A stretch of 64,000 bases of DNA from Saliniradius amylolyticus (lineage in GTDB: Bacteria > Pseudomonadota > Gammaproteobacteria > Enterobacterales > Alteromonadaceae): contig NZ_CP029347.1 of the NCBI RefSeq assembly GCF_003143555.1, positions 1 through 64,000 of the forward strand, read 5' to 3'. The notes beneath the pieces were generated by a model that saw nothing but the letters and a program-made list of their open reading frames with translations, had not been told where the DNA came from and made no database searches. Within the stretch, counting starts at the first letter, position 1. Each line of letters opens with the position of its first letter. Below, piece by piece: positions 1 to 11,356 of the stretch. Both the position numbers and the translations under genes were made by a program.

Positions 1-1398
1 ATGGCTTTGTGGGAGCAGTGTCTTAGACGGTTGCAACAGGAGTTGCCAACACAGCAGTTCAGCATGTGGATAAGACCGCTGCAGGCTCAGCAAGATGAGC
101 AAACTCTGACTCTGCTGGCACCGAATCGTTTCGTTCTCGATTGGGTACGGGATAAGTACATCAATAGAATCAATGAATTATGTGTTGATATTTGTGATGG
201 ACAGGCTCCCAGCCTCCGGTTTGAAGTGTCCGGCACGCCAGCGGCGGCGATTCCCAGGCCTTCGACTCATCAGGCTACTGGCCAGGCTAACGGGAGTAGG
301 GTGGCGCCGTCATTTGTGCCACGCCAACAACAGAATTCTTCGCCTCAAGGGCCAGTCGTCAATGCGCCGGCGGATCATAAGAGCAACATTAATCGCACCT
401 ACCGATTTGAGAACTTTGTCGAAGGTAAGTCCAACCAGCTCGCTCGGGCGGCCGCCAGCCAGGTGGCAGACAACCCAGGGGGCGCGTACAACCCCTTGTT
501 TATTTATGGGGGAACCGGCCTGGGTAAGACCCATTTGTTACACGCCGTAGGCAATGGGCTGATGGATAAAAAGCCCGATGCTAAAGTGGTTTACATGCAC
601 TCTGAGCGGTTTGTGCAGGATATGGTTAAGGCGCTGCAAAATAATGCCATCGAGGAGTTCAAACGTTATTACCGCTCTGTGGATGCGTTGTTGATCGATG
701 ACATTCAGTTTTTTGCAAAGAAGGATCGTTCCCAGGAAGAGTTCTTTCACACGTTTAATGCCTTGTTGGAGGGGAATCAACAGATTATTTTGACGTCGGA
801 TCGCTACCCAAAAGAAATCGACGGTGTTGAGGATCGACTGAAATCACGTTTTGGTTGGGGACTGACGATTGCCATCGAGCCACCAGAGCTGGAAACCCGG
901 GTGGCGATTTTAATGCGTAAGGCAACAGAAAACCGTATCCATCTTCCTGATGAAGTAGCGTTCTTCATCGCTAAGCGGTTGCGTTCCAATGTGCGTGAAC
1001 TGGAAGGCGCGCTGAATAGGGTGATCGCCAATGCTAACTTCACTGGCCGTCCCATTACCATCGATTTTGTTCGTGAAGCCTTGCGGGATCTGCTGGCGTT
1101 GCAGGAAAAACTGGTTACTATAGACAATATACAAAAAACGGTTGCCGAGTATTATAAAATCAAGGTGGCGGATATTTTGTCTAAGCGACGCAGTCGCAGT
1201 GTGGCCAGACCCAGACAATTGGCCATGTCTCTGGCAAAGGAACTGACCAACCATAGTTTACCGGAGATTGGCGATGCCTTCGGCGGAAGGGACCATACAA
1301 CCGTATTGCATGCTTGCCGAAAGGTTGCGCAATTGCGTGAAGAGAGTCACGATATAAAAGAAGATTATCAAAATCTGATTCGCACACTGTCATCATAA
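1..1398 (+). CDS. dnaA: Chromosomal replication initiator protein DnaA
   Basis: DnaA binds DnaA boxes at the origin, melts the DNA and helps load the replicative helicase; it is also a transcription factor. The 465-residue protein is the usual family length. An N-terminal helicase-interaction domain is followed by a variable linker rich in Pro, Gln and Ser (about residues 75-130). The AAA+ domain has a Walker A motif GGTGLGKT near residues 170-177 and a Walker B LLIDDIQF near 230-237. The C-terminal box-binding domain carries the signature DHTTVLHA. The ATG is base 1 of the window, so its promoter and ribosome-binding site are not visible. It leads the dnaA-dnaN-recF-gyrB cluster. Confidence 0.98.
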   Translation: MALWEQCLRRLQQELPTQQFSMWIRPLQAQQDEQTLTLLAPNRFVLDWVRDKYINRINELCVDICDGQAPSLRFEVSGTPAAAIPRPSTHQATGQANGSRVAPSFVPRQQQNSSPQGPVVNAPADHKSNINRTYRFENFVEGKSNQLARAAASQVADNPGGAYNPLFIYGGTGLGKTHLLHAVGNGLMDKKPDAKVVYMHSERFVQDMVKALQNNAIEEFKRYYRSVDALLIDDIQFFAKKDRSQEEFFHTFNALLEGNQQIILTSDRYPKEIDGVEDRLKSRFGWGLTIAIEPPELETRVAILMRKATENRIHLPDEVAFFIAKRLRSNVRELEGALNRVIANANFTGRPITIDFVREALRDLLALQEKLVTIDNIQKTVAEYYKIKVADILSKRRSRSVARPRQLAMSLAKELTNHSLPEIGDAFGGRDHTTVLHACRKVAQLREESHDIKEDYQNLIRTLSS

Positions 1399-1417
1399 AA
1401 ATAAAGACGAGTCGCTC

Positions 1418-2521
1418 ATGAAATTTACCATCAGCAGGGAAAACTTTTTACAACCACTTCAATTGGTCGCCGGTGCCGTTGAGCGTCGTCATACCTTACC
1501 CATTTTATCTAATGTGCTCATTAAGGTCAGTGAGGGCAAACTATGGCTGACAGGTACGGATTTAGAGGTAGAGCTGATTTCTAATGTGAGCTTGACCGGG
1601 GACTTTGAGGAAGGTGAAATCACGGTACCTGCCAAGAAGTTGCTGGATATCTGTAAAGGGTTTACCGGTAACAGCGATATTCAGTTTACCATCGATGGCA
1701 GTAAAGCCATTCTCAAGTGCGGACGCAGTAAGTATTCTCTTTCGACGCTGTCTGCCAGTGATTATCCAAACCTGGAAGACTGGCAGGGTGAAGTGGAATT
1801 TGAAATCACCCAATCGGATATGAAAAAGCTGATCGACACGACCCACTTCTCAATGGCTCAGCAGGATGTGCGTTACTACCTTAATGGTATGTCTTTCGAG
1901 ACAGAGGACAATGTGATTCGCTCCGTCGCTACCGATGGGCATCGTCTGGCTATGTGTCGGCTTAACTATGAGCAGGGTGGTTTGCCTGAGCGCCAGGTCA
2001 TCGTCCCGAGAAAGGGCGTACTGGAGATCTCCCGGTTGATAGAGAACGAAGATAAGCCGCTAAAGATTCAAATCGGTGCTAATCATATTCGCATCTTCTC
2101 AAACGAGTTTATATTTACCAGCAAACTGGTGGACGGCCGTTTCCCGGATTACCGACGAGTATTACCTAAGGATGGTGATAAGTTGGTAGAGGCCACAAAC
2201 GAGTCTCTGAAGCAGGCATTTACCCGTGCTGCCATTCTTTCTAACGAGAAGTTTCGTGGTGTCAGGCTCAATCTGGCCAGTGGTGAATTGAAGATCACTG
2301 CCAACAACCCAGAGCAGGAAGAAGCAGAAGAGCTGGTCGATGTGGACTACCAGGGTGATGAGCTGGAAATTGGCTTTAACGTGGCTTATTTGATTGACGT
2401 ACTGAATGCCTTGGTCTCCGACACGGTAAAAATTTCCCTGTCCGACTCCAACTCCAGTGCTTTGATAGAAGATGGAGCCGATGACGCGGCACTCTATGTA
2501 GTGATGCCAATGCGCTTGTAG
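1418..2521 (+). CDS. dnaN: DNA polymerase III subunit beta (sliding clamp)
   Basis: This is the ring-shaped clamp that tethers DNA polymerases to the template and recruits repair and replication factors. It has 367 residues, against 366 in E. coli, and begins MKFTISRENF, a typical beta-clamp start. It ends in the conserved hydrophobic YVVMPMRL tail. It starts 19 bases after the dnaA stop and is presumably cotranscribed with it. The recF start follows after a 28-base gap. Confidence 0.98.
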   Translation: MKFTISRENFLQPLQLVAGAVERRHTLPILSNVLIKVSEGKLWLTGTDLEVELISNVSLTGDFEEGEITVPAKKLLDICKGFTGNSDIQFTIDGSKAILKCGRSKYSLSTLSASDYPNLEDWQGEVEFEITQSDMKKLIDTTHFSMAQQDVRYYLNGMSFETEDNVIRSVATDGHRLAMCRLNYEQGGLPERQVIVPRKGVLEISRLIENEDKPLKIQIGANHIRIFSNEFIFTSKLVDGRFPDYRRVLPKDGDKLVEATNESLKQAFTRAAILSNEKFRGVRLNLASGELKITANNPEQEEAEELVDVDYQGDELEIGFNVAYLIDVLNALVSDTVKISLSDSNSSALIEDGADDAALYVVMPMRL

Positions 2522-2549
2522 TCTCATTGAATTTGTTCCCCGCCCTTTT

Positions 2550-3656
2550 ATGAAACTGGACCACGTCCAGATAAAGCAGTTTCGGAATTTGACGGATGTA
2601 AGCCTGCATCCGTCCACCTCCTTAAACGTGATCTACGGTGCCAATGGTAGCGGCAAATCATCGCTGGTCGAAGCCATTCACTATCTTGGATTCGGCCGCT
2701 CTTTTCGTACCCACCGTCATGACCATGCGATTCAGCACGGCGAAGAGGCCTTCGTCGTTTTCTGCCAGATCACGTCTGATCAGCCTGATGATGAGAGTGT
2801 TATTAAGTTGGGTTACCAGCGTGACCGAAAAGGAAACGTTCAGATTCGGCGTAATGGCGAAACCTTACAGCGCGTGTCTGAGTTAGTGCGACATCTACCC
2901 GTTCAGCTGTTCACACCGCAAAGTGCCGATATTGTTTCAGGTGGCCCTGGGGGTCGTCGTCGATTCTTAGATTGGGCACTGTTCCACGTGGAACAGTCGT
3001 TCCATAGTGTGAGTGCTTGCTATCAAAAAACATTGAAACACAGGAACGCATTGCTTAAGCAAAACTCATCAGAATTAAAGGCAGATGGTAGCGACTACTG
3101 GACCCAACAGATGGTTCGTTACGGTGAGCAGCTCAATGATCTCAGAGAGGCGCTAGTATCGGCGTTACAACCCTATATCAATGATAATCTAAAGCAATTT
3201 CTAACGGATTTTTGCTTCGAAATTTCGTATCATAGGGGATGGGAAAAAGGTCGTTCATTAGCGGCGGTTTTACAGCAAAACTTTGAGCGAGACCAACGGC
3301 TCGGCTTTACCCATAGTGGTCCCCACAAGGCTGATTTAAGAATAAAAACAGAGGGTGTGTTAGCCGCAGAGAGGCTTTCTCGTGGGCAGGCTCGTATGCT
3401 GGTTGCCGCGTTATTGTTGTCTGAATCCGAGTATTTGCATCGGGTCCAGGGCCGACAGTCTTTGTTTCTATTAGATGACATCGGGGCTGAGTTGGATGCT
3501 GCCATGCGTGAGAAGTTTCTCACGAAGTTGCTGGCATCATCTGCACAGGTTTTTGTTACAGCCATAGAGCAACAGCAGGTTGCGTTTATGGACGATTATA
3601 AAGATAAAAAAGTGTTTCACGTGGAACATGGCCAGGTGAAAGAGGAGTTAAAGTAA
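2550..3656 (+). CDS. recF: DNA replication and repair protein RecF
   Basis: RecF is an SMC-like ABC ATPase that acts with RecO and RecR to load RecA on single-strand gaps. The 368-residue protein has Walker A GANGSGKSS near residues 29-37, a signature region around SRGQ near 277 and Walker B LFLLDDIGAELD near 302-313. Its stop codon directly abuts the gyrB ATG. The coding sequence contains two parS-like palindromes, annotated separately, and both are read in the same frame as Phe-His-Val-Glu. One lies about 40 percent of the way along the gene and the other close to the C-terminus. Confidence 0.97.
   Translation: MKLDHVQIKQFRNLTDVSLHPSTSLNVIYGANGSGKSSLVEAIHYLGFGRSFRTHRHDHAIQHGEEAFVVFCQITSDQPDDESVIKLGYQRDRKGNVQIRRNGETLQRVSELVRHLPVQLFTPQSADIVSGGPGGRRRFLDWALFHVEQSFHSVSACYQKTLKHRNALLKQNSSELKADGSDYWTQQMVRYGEQLNDLREALVSALQPYINDNLKQFLTDFCFEISYHRGWEKGRSLAAVLQQNFERDQRLGFTHSGPHKADLRIKTEGVLAAERLSRGQARMLVAALLLSESEYLHRVQGRQSLFLLDDIGAELDAAMREKFLTKLLASSAQVFVTAIEQQQVAFMDDYKDKKVFHVEHGQVKEELK
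2980..2995. promoter_or_regulatory. parS: parS-like centromere site 1 (inside recF)
   Basis: The 16-base sequence TGTTCCACGTGGAACA is a perfect palindrome. It matches the widely conserved bacterial parS core, of the general form TGTTNCACGTGNAACA, bound by ParB/Spo0J proteins. It lies about 3 kb from the start of dnaA, where chromosomal parS sites are expected. The match is seen in the sequence; ParB binding is inferred from the family consensus. The parA and parB genes are not in the window. Confidence 0.88.
3613..3628. promoter_or_regulatory. parS: parS-like centromere site 2 (end of recF)
   Basis: TGTTTCACGTGGAACA differs from the fully symmetric site 1 at one position and fits the parS consensus. 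It lies 633 bases downstream of site 1, which is an exact number of codons, so both sites encode Phe-His-Val-Glu in RecF. It is 29 bases before the gyrB start codon, so ParB bound here could affect transcription into gyrB; that effect is inference. Confidence 0.87.
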
Positions 3657-6077
<2,421 letters not shown>

Positions 6078-6109
6078 TGACAATCTGCTCTGGCGTTAAA
6101 TCATGCCGT

Positions 6110-6140
6110 AAAAAAAGCCATCCGTGCGGATGGCTTTTTT
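6110..6140. terminator. Bidirectional Rho-independent terminator after gyrB
   Basis: A 7-bp GC-rich stem (GCCATCC/GGATGGC) with a four-base loop is flanked by an A-run on the left and a T-run on the right. It can therefore end the rightward gyrB transcript and the leftward lipoprotein transcript, which converge here. Confidence 0.93.
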
Positions 6141-6181
6141 ATTACTTAGAGAAAACTAATTCTCCTTTAAAAACGGGTTGT

Positions 6182-6616
6182 CTAAGCCTTAGTGACTGTC
6201 ACCTTGGGCTGACTCGGCTCAGAAAAATCGATACTGAAACGGTAAGTATCGGTTTTTGGGGGGGTAAATTGAAAATGATTATTCTCGCTATCACAGTCGG
6301 CGATGACTACCTGGTTCAAAGAAATGCTCTGATCAGTGGCGTTCTCGTACCCGCAGTTCGCGCCCGGTGACCAATCTTTGTCGGCAAAACGAAAATCGTA
6401 AGGCTGTCCGTCGGCGATCAGCTCGGCGGTGGTGCTGAATATCGCCTTGTCAGAGGCGCTCAATCTATACGCTTCATCGGCTTCCCACCAGTTAAACACT
6501 CCCCGTAGGTACAGATCTTCCGGGACGGACTGCTGAGGAAGTATGTCCCTAGTTACGGAGCAACCGGCTAACAGCGTAGCCAGCGCTATGGTGGATGAGA
6601 TAAAAGCGTATTTCAT
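6182..6616 (-). CDS. Small lipoprotein, possibly with a carbohydrate-binding-like fold
   Basis: I do not recognise this as a named gene. The 144-residue protein starts MKYAFISSTI and has a lipoprotein signal whose lipobox LLAGC leads to a lipidated Cys near residue 18. The mature part contains LYLRGVFNWWEADEAYRL, a pattern like the early strands of the small domains found on pullulanase-like enzymes, and ends in a beta-rich YRFSIDFSEPSQPKVTV. A longer reading frame upstream exists, but this ATG places the signal peptide at the N-terminus. It lies 99 bases after glyS on the same strand. Glycan binding is a guess from pattern only. Confidence 0.75.
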   Translation of the reverse strand: MKYAFISSTIALATLLAGCSVTRDILPQQSVPEDLYLRGVFNWWEADEAYRLSASDKAIFSTTAELIADGQPYDFRFADKDWSPGANCGYENATDQSISLNQVVIADCDSENNHFQFTPPKTDTYRFSIDFSEPSQPKVTVTKA

Positions 6617-6672
6617 AATACTTCTAACCTTTAGAGATGTTTTTAATGGGGGCGACCCAATACCCTTATAGC

Positions 6673-6704
6673 AACCCCGGGCTGGTAATGAAAGCACTAG
6701 CCCG
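6673..6704. repeat. Inverted repeat between glyS and the lipoprotein gene
   Basis: Two arms, CCGGGCT and AGCCCGG, are separated by about 15 bases just downstream of the glyS stop. No clear T-run follows on either strand, so it may be a weak terminator or an mRNA-stabilising hairpin rather than a classical terminator. Confidence 0.5.
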
Positions 6705-6715
6705 GTAAAGGGCTC

Positions 6716-8785
6716 TTAGTTAAGCACCGATATGTCGGCCACTTTAAGGAACAATTGGCGCAACTGTCCCAGTATTGCCAGTCGATTGGTACGAATGGCC
6801 GGATCGTCATGCATTACCATCACGCTATCGAAGAAAGCATCCACGGTATCCCGCAACTCGGACAGGCGGTAAAGAGCGGTTTTATAATCTAATTCCGCTA
6901 CCGCTGTATTAACATCGACGGCAGCCTGACTGACCTGTTCAGCTAGCTGAGTTTCAGCTGCCTCGCTAAGCAAGGCGTGGTCGACGTTAAGTTCGTCAAT
7001 ATTTACTTCGCTCTTGGCCAGAATATTGGCCACGCGCTTATTGGCTGCTGCCAATGATTCGGCGGCTTCCAGTGAACGGAAAGCCTTAACAGCCTGAATG
7101 CGGGCGTCGAAATCCACCGGACTGGTGGGGCGACGTTCTAGCACCGCCTGCACGGTGTTAGCATCTACGCCTTGCTCCTGATACCAGGCGCGGAAGCGGC
7201 CCAGTACAAAGTCCAGTACTTGCTTTTCCGTTTCCTTAGCGGTGAGTTTGTCGCCGAACAGGGTTGTGGCCTTTTCCAGCAGTGGCAACAAGTCCAGCTG
7301 ATACTGGCCCTCAACCATAATGCGGATCAGTCCGATGGCCGCGCGACGCAGAGCAAAGGGATCTTTATCGCCTTTAGGCGACTGACCAATACCAAAAATG
7401 CCCACCAGTGTGTCCACTTTATCGGCAATCGCTACCGCCGCGCTTTCTGGTTCACTTGGCAGGATATCGCCGGAAAAGCGGGGCAGATACTGTTCAAACA
7501 GCGCCTTGGCCACCACCTCAGGCTCACCATCAAAGCGGGCGTAGTGCATGCCCATAACTCCCTGGACGTCGGGGAATTCCATGACCATCTGGGTCATCAG
7601 GTCAGTCTTACTGAGTAACCCGGCACGATGAGCGTAGGCCTGGTTGACCTCGAGCTGAGAAGCAACAAACGCAGCCAGCTCGGCAATGCGCTTAGATTTA
7701 TCGGCGAGTGTTCCTAACTGCTTCTGGAACAGTACAGAACCCAGTGAGTCCAGCCGGGACTCGAGACTCTGTTTGCGGTCGGTGTTAAAGAAAAACTCGG
7801 CATCGGCCAGGCGGGGACGGATCACCCGCTCGTTACCCTTGATGACCTGCTGGGGATCTTTACTGTCGATATTAGCCACAAAGGCAAAACGAGGTAGTAA
7901 CTGACCGTCTTGGCTCAGCAGCGGGAAGTACTTCTGGTCATCCTTCATGGTGTAGATGAGCGCTTCTTTGGGGACATCCAAAAAGCGTTGGTCAAAAGAC
8001 GCTACCAGTACCTCAGGCCACTCGACCAGAGCAGTGACTTCATTCAGTAAATCATCGTCCATATCAACGACGGCTTGCTGATGTTTGGCCGCGTCTTCAA
8101 GTTGCTGTCGAATGCGGGCCTTACGCTGATCAAAATCGGCGATAACATAGGCCTTATGCAGCGCCTCCTGATAATCATTGGCGTGGGCTAACTCGATAGC
8201 TCCAGAGCTATGGAAGCGATGGCCATTGATATTGCGGCCTGAGTTAATGCCTAAGATTTGTGCATCGATAACTTTTGCTCCGTAAAGCAGGGTCACCGTA
8301 TGAACCGGACGAATAAACTGAGTCTGGCTGCTTCCCCAGCGCATCGGCTTGGGAATAGGTAAGCCATTGAGTGCGGCAGAGACAATCTCTGGCAATAGGG
8401 CGTCCAGGGCTTGGCCTTTCACCTCGGCCTTATGCAGTAACCATTCACCTTTATCGGTTTTGAGACGTTGAGCATCGTCCAGTTCGATCCCCTGACCCCT
8501 TGCCCATCCCAGGGCGGCCTTAGTAGGCTCACCGGTTCCGTCGAAGGCGGCACTAATCGCGGGGCCGCGCTTTTCCACCACCTTGTCGGCTTGCTGAGCG
8601 GATAAGTCAGAAACCAACACACCCAATCGACGTGGGGCGGCAAAGGTATCTAATTTAGAGAATGAAAGTTCTGCTTTCTCGAGGCCTGCCTCTATTCCAT
8701 CGGCAAAGGCGATGGACAGGCTCTGCAGTGCCTTAGGTGGCAACTCCTCGGTGCCAATTTCAATAAGTAATGACTCTGTGTGCAT
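6716..8785 (-). CDS. glyS: Glycine--tRNA ligase beta subunit
   Basis: This is the beta subunit of the tetrameric (alpha2beta2) glycyl-tRNA synthetase; it contributes tRNA recognition. The 689-residue length matches E. coli GlyS. It begins [20 protein letters not shown], the canonical N-terminus. The ATG overlaps the glyQ stop by one base (TAATG) and is preceded by an AAAGGAGAG ribosome-binding site, which decides this start over one seven codons upstream. Translational coupling with glyQ is likely. Confidence 0.97.
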   Translation of the reverse strand: MHTESLLIEIGTEELPPKALQSLSIAFADGIEAGLEKAELSFSKLDTFAAPRRLGVLVSDLSAQQADKVVEKRGPAISAAFDGTGEPTKAALGWARGQGIELDDAQRLKTDKGEWLLHKAEVKGQALDALLPEIVSAALNGLPIPKPMRWGSSQTQFIRPVHTVTLLYGAKVIDAQILGINSGRNINGHRFHSSGAIELAHANDYQEALHKAYVIADFDQRKARIRQQLEDAAKHQQAVVDMDDDLLNEVTALVEWPEVLVASFDQRFLDVPKEALIYTMKDDQKYFPLLSQDGQLLPRFAFVANIDSKDPQQVIKGNERVIRPRLADAEFFFNTDRKQSLESRLDSLGSVLFQKQLGTLADKSKRIAELAAFVASQLEVNQAYAHRAGLLSKTDLMTQMVMEFPDVQGVMGMHYARFDGEPEVVAKALFEQYLPRFSGDILPSEPESAAVAIADKVDTLVGIFGIGQSPKGDKDPFALRRAAIGLIRIMVEGQYQLDLLPLLEKATTLFGDKLTAKETEKQVLDFVLGRFRAWYQEQGVDANTVQAVLERRPTSPVDFDARIQAVKAFRSLEAAESLAAANKRVANILAKSEVNIDELNVDHALLSEAAETQLAEQVSQAAVDVNTAVAELDYKTALYRLSELRDTVDAFFDSVMVMHDDPAIRTNRLAILGQLRQLFLKVADISVLN

Positions 8786-9693
8786 TAACGGCTCTCCTTT
8801 TGGCACAGGGGAAATCCAAGAGCTTCGCGCGATTCGTAATAACGCTGGGCCACGGCTTTGGCCAGGGTGCGTACCCGCAGGATATAGCGCTGACGCTCGG
8901 TGACGGAAATGGCATGGCGTGCGTCGAGCATATTGAAGGCATGAGAGGCTTTCATGACCTGCTCATAGGCGGGCAGCGCCAGGCCTTGTTCAATCAGATA
9001 CTGGCTGTCTTTTTCACACTGATCAAACTGACGAAACAGGGCGTCTACATCGGCGTGCTCAAAATTATAGGCTGACTGCTCCACCTCGTTTTGATGGAAT
9101 ACATCGCCATAGGTGACCTTACCCATGGGACCGTCGGTCCAAACCAGATCGTAGATGCTGTCGACACCCTGGATGTACATGGCCAGACGTTCAAGACCAT
9201 AGGTGATCTCGCCAGTTACCGGTGCGCACTCCAGGCCACCTGCCTGCTGGAAGTAGGTAAACTGGGTCACTTCCATGCCGTTAAGCCAGACTTCCCAACC
9301 CAGGCCCCAGGCGCCCAGTGTAGGGGATTCCCAGTTATCTTCCACAAAGCGAATGTCGTGCACCAGGGGATCGAAGCCCAACTCTTTCAGTGAGCCCAAA
9401 TACAGCTCCTGAATATTGTCCGGGGAGGGCTTAAGCATAACCTGAAACTGATAATAGTGTTGCAGTCGATTCGGGTTTTCGCCGTAGCGACCGTCAGTAG
9501 GGCGGCGGCAAGGCTGAACATAGGCACTGTTAATAGGTTCAGGGCCAATGGACTTCAGGAACGTCATAGGGTGAAAGGTACCGGCACCGACTTCCATATC
9601 CAGCGGCTGGATAATGACACAGCCCTGGCGTGCCCAGTAATCCTGAAGCGCCAGGATCAGCCCCTGGAAGGTATTAATATCGAACTTCTGCAT
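8785..9693 (-). CDS. glyQ: Glycine--tRNA ligase alpha subunit
   Basis: This is the catalytic subunit of glycyl-tRNA synthetase, which forms glycyl-AMP and charges tRNA-Gly. It has 302 residues, against 303 in E. coli. The N-terminus reads [20 protein letters not shown], and the active-site stretches [14 protein letters not shown] and [15 protein letters not shown] are intact. It is the first gene of the glyQ-glyS operon and is divergent from tag, with about 100 bases between the starts. Confidence 0.97.
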   Translation of the reverse strand: MQKFDINTFQGLILALQDYWARQGCVIIQPLDMEVGAGTFHPMTFLKSIGPEPINSAYVQPCRRPTDGRYGENPNRLQHYYQFQVMLKPSPDNIQELYLGSLKELGFDPLVHDIRFVEDNWESPTLGAWGLGWEVWLNGMEVTQFTYFQQAGGLECAPVTGEITYGLERLAMYIQGVDSIYDLVWTDGPMGKVTYGDVFHQNEVEQSAYNFEHADVDALFRQFDQCEKDSQYLIEQGLALPAYEQVMKASHAFNMLDARHAISVTERQRYILRVRTLAKAVAQRYYESREALGFPLCQKESR

Positions 9694-9794
9694 ATGGCTT
9701 GCTTAATGGTCTGAAAAATGCCGCCAAGTATACCTTTTGAGCGCTTTTGAATGTAGGCTAAATTTAACTTTCTTTTGTTGGAACGGAGCGGTTT

Positions 9795-10394
9795 ATGGTG
9801 TCGTTAACACGTTGCGGGTGGGTCAGCGATGACCCCGTTTATCAACACTACCATGACAACGTATGGGGACGCCCTGAATACGATAGTCAGCAGTTGTTTG
9901 CCAAGTTATGCCTGGATGGACAACAGGCGGGATTAAGCTGGATCACCATCTTAAAGAAGCAGGCTAACTACGAAGCGGCGTTTTATAACTTTGACCCAGA
10001 CAAGGTCGCGGCCATGACCGAGGCCGATGTTGAACGTCTGATGACTAATCCGGGTATTGTTCGCAATCGATTAAAGATAAAGTCAATAATAAAGAATGCT
10101 AAGTCTTATATTGCTATGCGGCAGCAGGGTGAGGGCTTTGCCGATTTCCTGTGGGGCTTTGTGGGAGGAAGTCCGGTGCAGAATCAGTGGGCATCTTTTG
10201 AGCAGGTTCCGGTGAGTACGCCTGAGTCGGATGCCATGGCCAAGGCCTTAAAAAAGCGAGGCTTTAGCTTTGTAGGGAGTACCATCTGCTATGCCTTTAT
10301 GCAGGCGGTGGGGATGGTTAACGACCATACCACCGACTGTCATTGTTATGAGGCTGTTCGTGCCCTGGGCCATAAAGAAAGTCAGAAGCGCTGA
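9795..10394 (+). CDS. tag: DNA-3-methyladenine glycosylase I
   Basis: Tag excises 3-methyladenine from alkylated DNA as the first step of base-excision repair. The 199-residue protein keeps the zinc-snap ligands of the family: a Cys in TRCGWV near residue 7, a His near 20, and the C-terminal NDHTTDCHC pair. The helix-hairpin-helix core (GLSWITILKKQANY) is intact. It is expressed rightward, and its last 13 bases overlap the end of the convergent gene on the minus strand. Confidence 0.95.
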   Translation: MVSLTRCGWVSDDPVYQHYHDNVWGRPEYDSQQLFAKLCLDGQQAGLSWITILKKQANYEAAFYNFDPDKVAAMTEADVERLMTNPGIVRNRLKIKSIIKNAKSYIAMRQQGEGFADFLWGFVGGSPVQNQWASFEQVPVSTPESDAMAKALKKRGFSFVGSTICYAFMQAVGMVNDHTTDCHCYEAVRALGHKESQKR

Positions 10395-10822
10395 CGCAGT
10401 TGCTCGGCTTCCTTCAAAATAGCGGTTTCCAGTTCGGCCTCGAACTGGCCTTGCTGTAACTCCATTTTCCGGCGTTCTTTTTTAGGTAAAGCCTTCCAGG
10501 CATCGTGGGTTGGCATATGTTTTATTCGATCATAGAGGTCGTGCAGGGCGGGGAACTGCCGGGCATAATCCTGCTCCTCACGGTCGGGCAGGTTGTCGAG
10601 CAGCACGCACAGGCGAATGCTGGCCTCGGACAGACCGCACTGTTGCTGCTCTACCGCTTTAGCAATAGTCTGAATACTCTGATGCACATAGGCCTTACGC
10701 TTTTCCTCGGCTTGTTGCCGCTGCTGTTGTTGATGGCGCAGCTGACATAACAATTTGCCAGCATAAAAGCCCAGCCCCAACACGATCAGAGCAGCGCTGG
10801 TGATCAAAATGGTGATTAGCAT
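10382..10822 (-). CDS. DUF2489-like membrane-anchored protein
   Basis: This is a 146-residue protein of unknown function. Residues 3-25 form one hydrophobic membrane segment, and the rest is charged, helical and cytoplasmic by prediction, with Gln-rich stretches that look like coiled coil. Pattern and position next to yihI suggest the DUF2489 family seen in other marine gammaproteobacteria; that assignment is from memory and was not searched. It starts 4 bases after the yihI stop, so the two are likely cotranscribed. Its end overlaps tag. Confidence 0.8.
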   Translation of the reverse strand: MLITILITSAALIVLGLGFYAGKLLCQLRHQQQQRQQAEEKRKAYVHQSIQTIAKAVEQQQCGLSEASIRLCVLLDNLPDREEQDYARQFPALHDLYDRIKHMPTHDAWKALPKKERRKMELQQGQFEAELETAILKEAEQLRQRF

Positions 10823-10825
10823 AAG

Positions 10826-11335
10826 TTACTCAGGCTTAAAGTCATCCAGGTGGCGCGGGTCCAGCTTATCGAGCAGATCTTCATCGTTCTTATCGTTACT
10901 GTCTTCTTCGGCTTCCAGATCAATGCCCAGCAGTTGACAAAGTTTTGCATGCCTTTGCAGTTGCTTGTCCATGTAGGCCTGTTCATCGGCGGCCAGACTT
11001 TGACCCTGTTCTTCTTTATCCAATAGCTGCTCAAGACGCTGGTCGTTTTCGATGGCGGCCAGTTCTTCTTTGGGGCTGTAAAAACGAGCGGGGGCTTCTG
11101 CCTTCGGCTCAGGCGTCGGATTAAGCGGGATCGGCTTTTTACTGCCAAGTCTCGGATCAGCCTTAGTCTTGGCAGAGCCTGATGGCTTTGCGCCAGACTC
11201 AGGGGCATTACGCTTGCCTGCGGGGCGTCCTTTGGGGTGTTTGGTCTTGCCGGAGCTGGTCTGGCTCAGTTTTCCCTTGGGAGCAGGCTGGCGATGTTTT
11301 CTTTTGTACTCTTTGGATAGACGGGTTTTGCTCAC
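10826..11335 (-). CDS. yihI: Der GTPase-activating protein YihI
   Basis: YihI stimulates GTP hydrolysis by the ribosome-assembly GTPase Der (EngA) and so modulates 50S maturation. The 169-residue protein has a highly basic N-terminal half (MSKTRLSKEYKRKHRQPAPK, then KGRPAGKR) and an acidic C-terminal half (DSNDKNDEDLLDKLDPRHLDDF), the family's characteristic charge split. As in E. coli, it lies near engB (yihA), here with a methyltransferase, a small RNA and a cytochrome gene in between. Confidence 0.9.
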   Translation of the reverse strand: MSKTRLSKEYKRKHRQPAPKGKLSQTSSGKTKHPKGRPAGKRNAPESGAKPSGSAKTKADPRLGSKKPIPLNPTPEPKAEAPARFYSPKEELAAIENDQRLEQLLDKEEQGQSLAADEQAYMDKQLQRHAKLCQLLGIDLEAEEDSNDKNDEDLLDKLDPRHLDDFKPE

Positions 11336-11356
11336 GTTATCGATCTCCGCTTAGGG

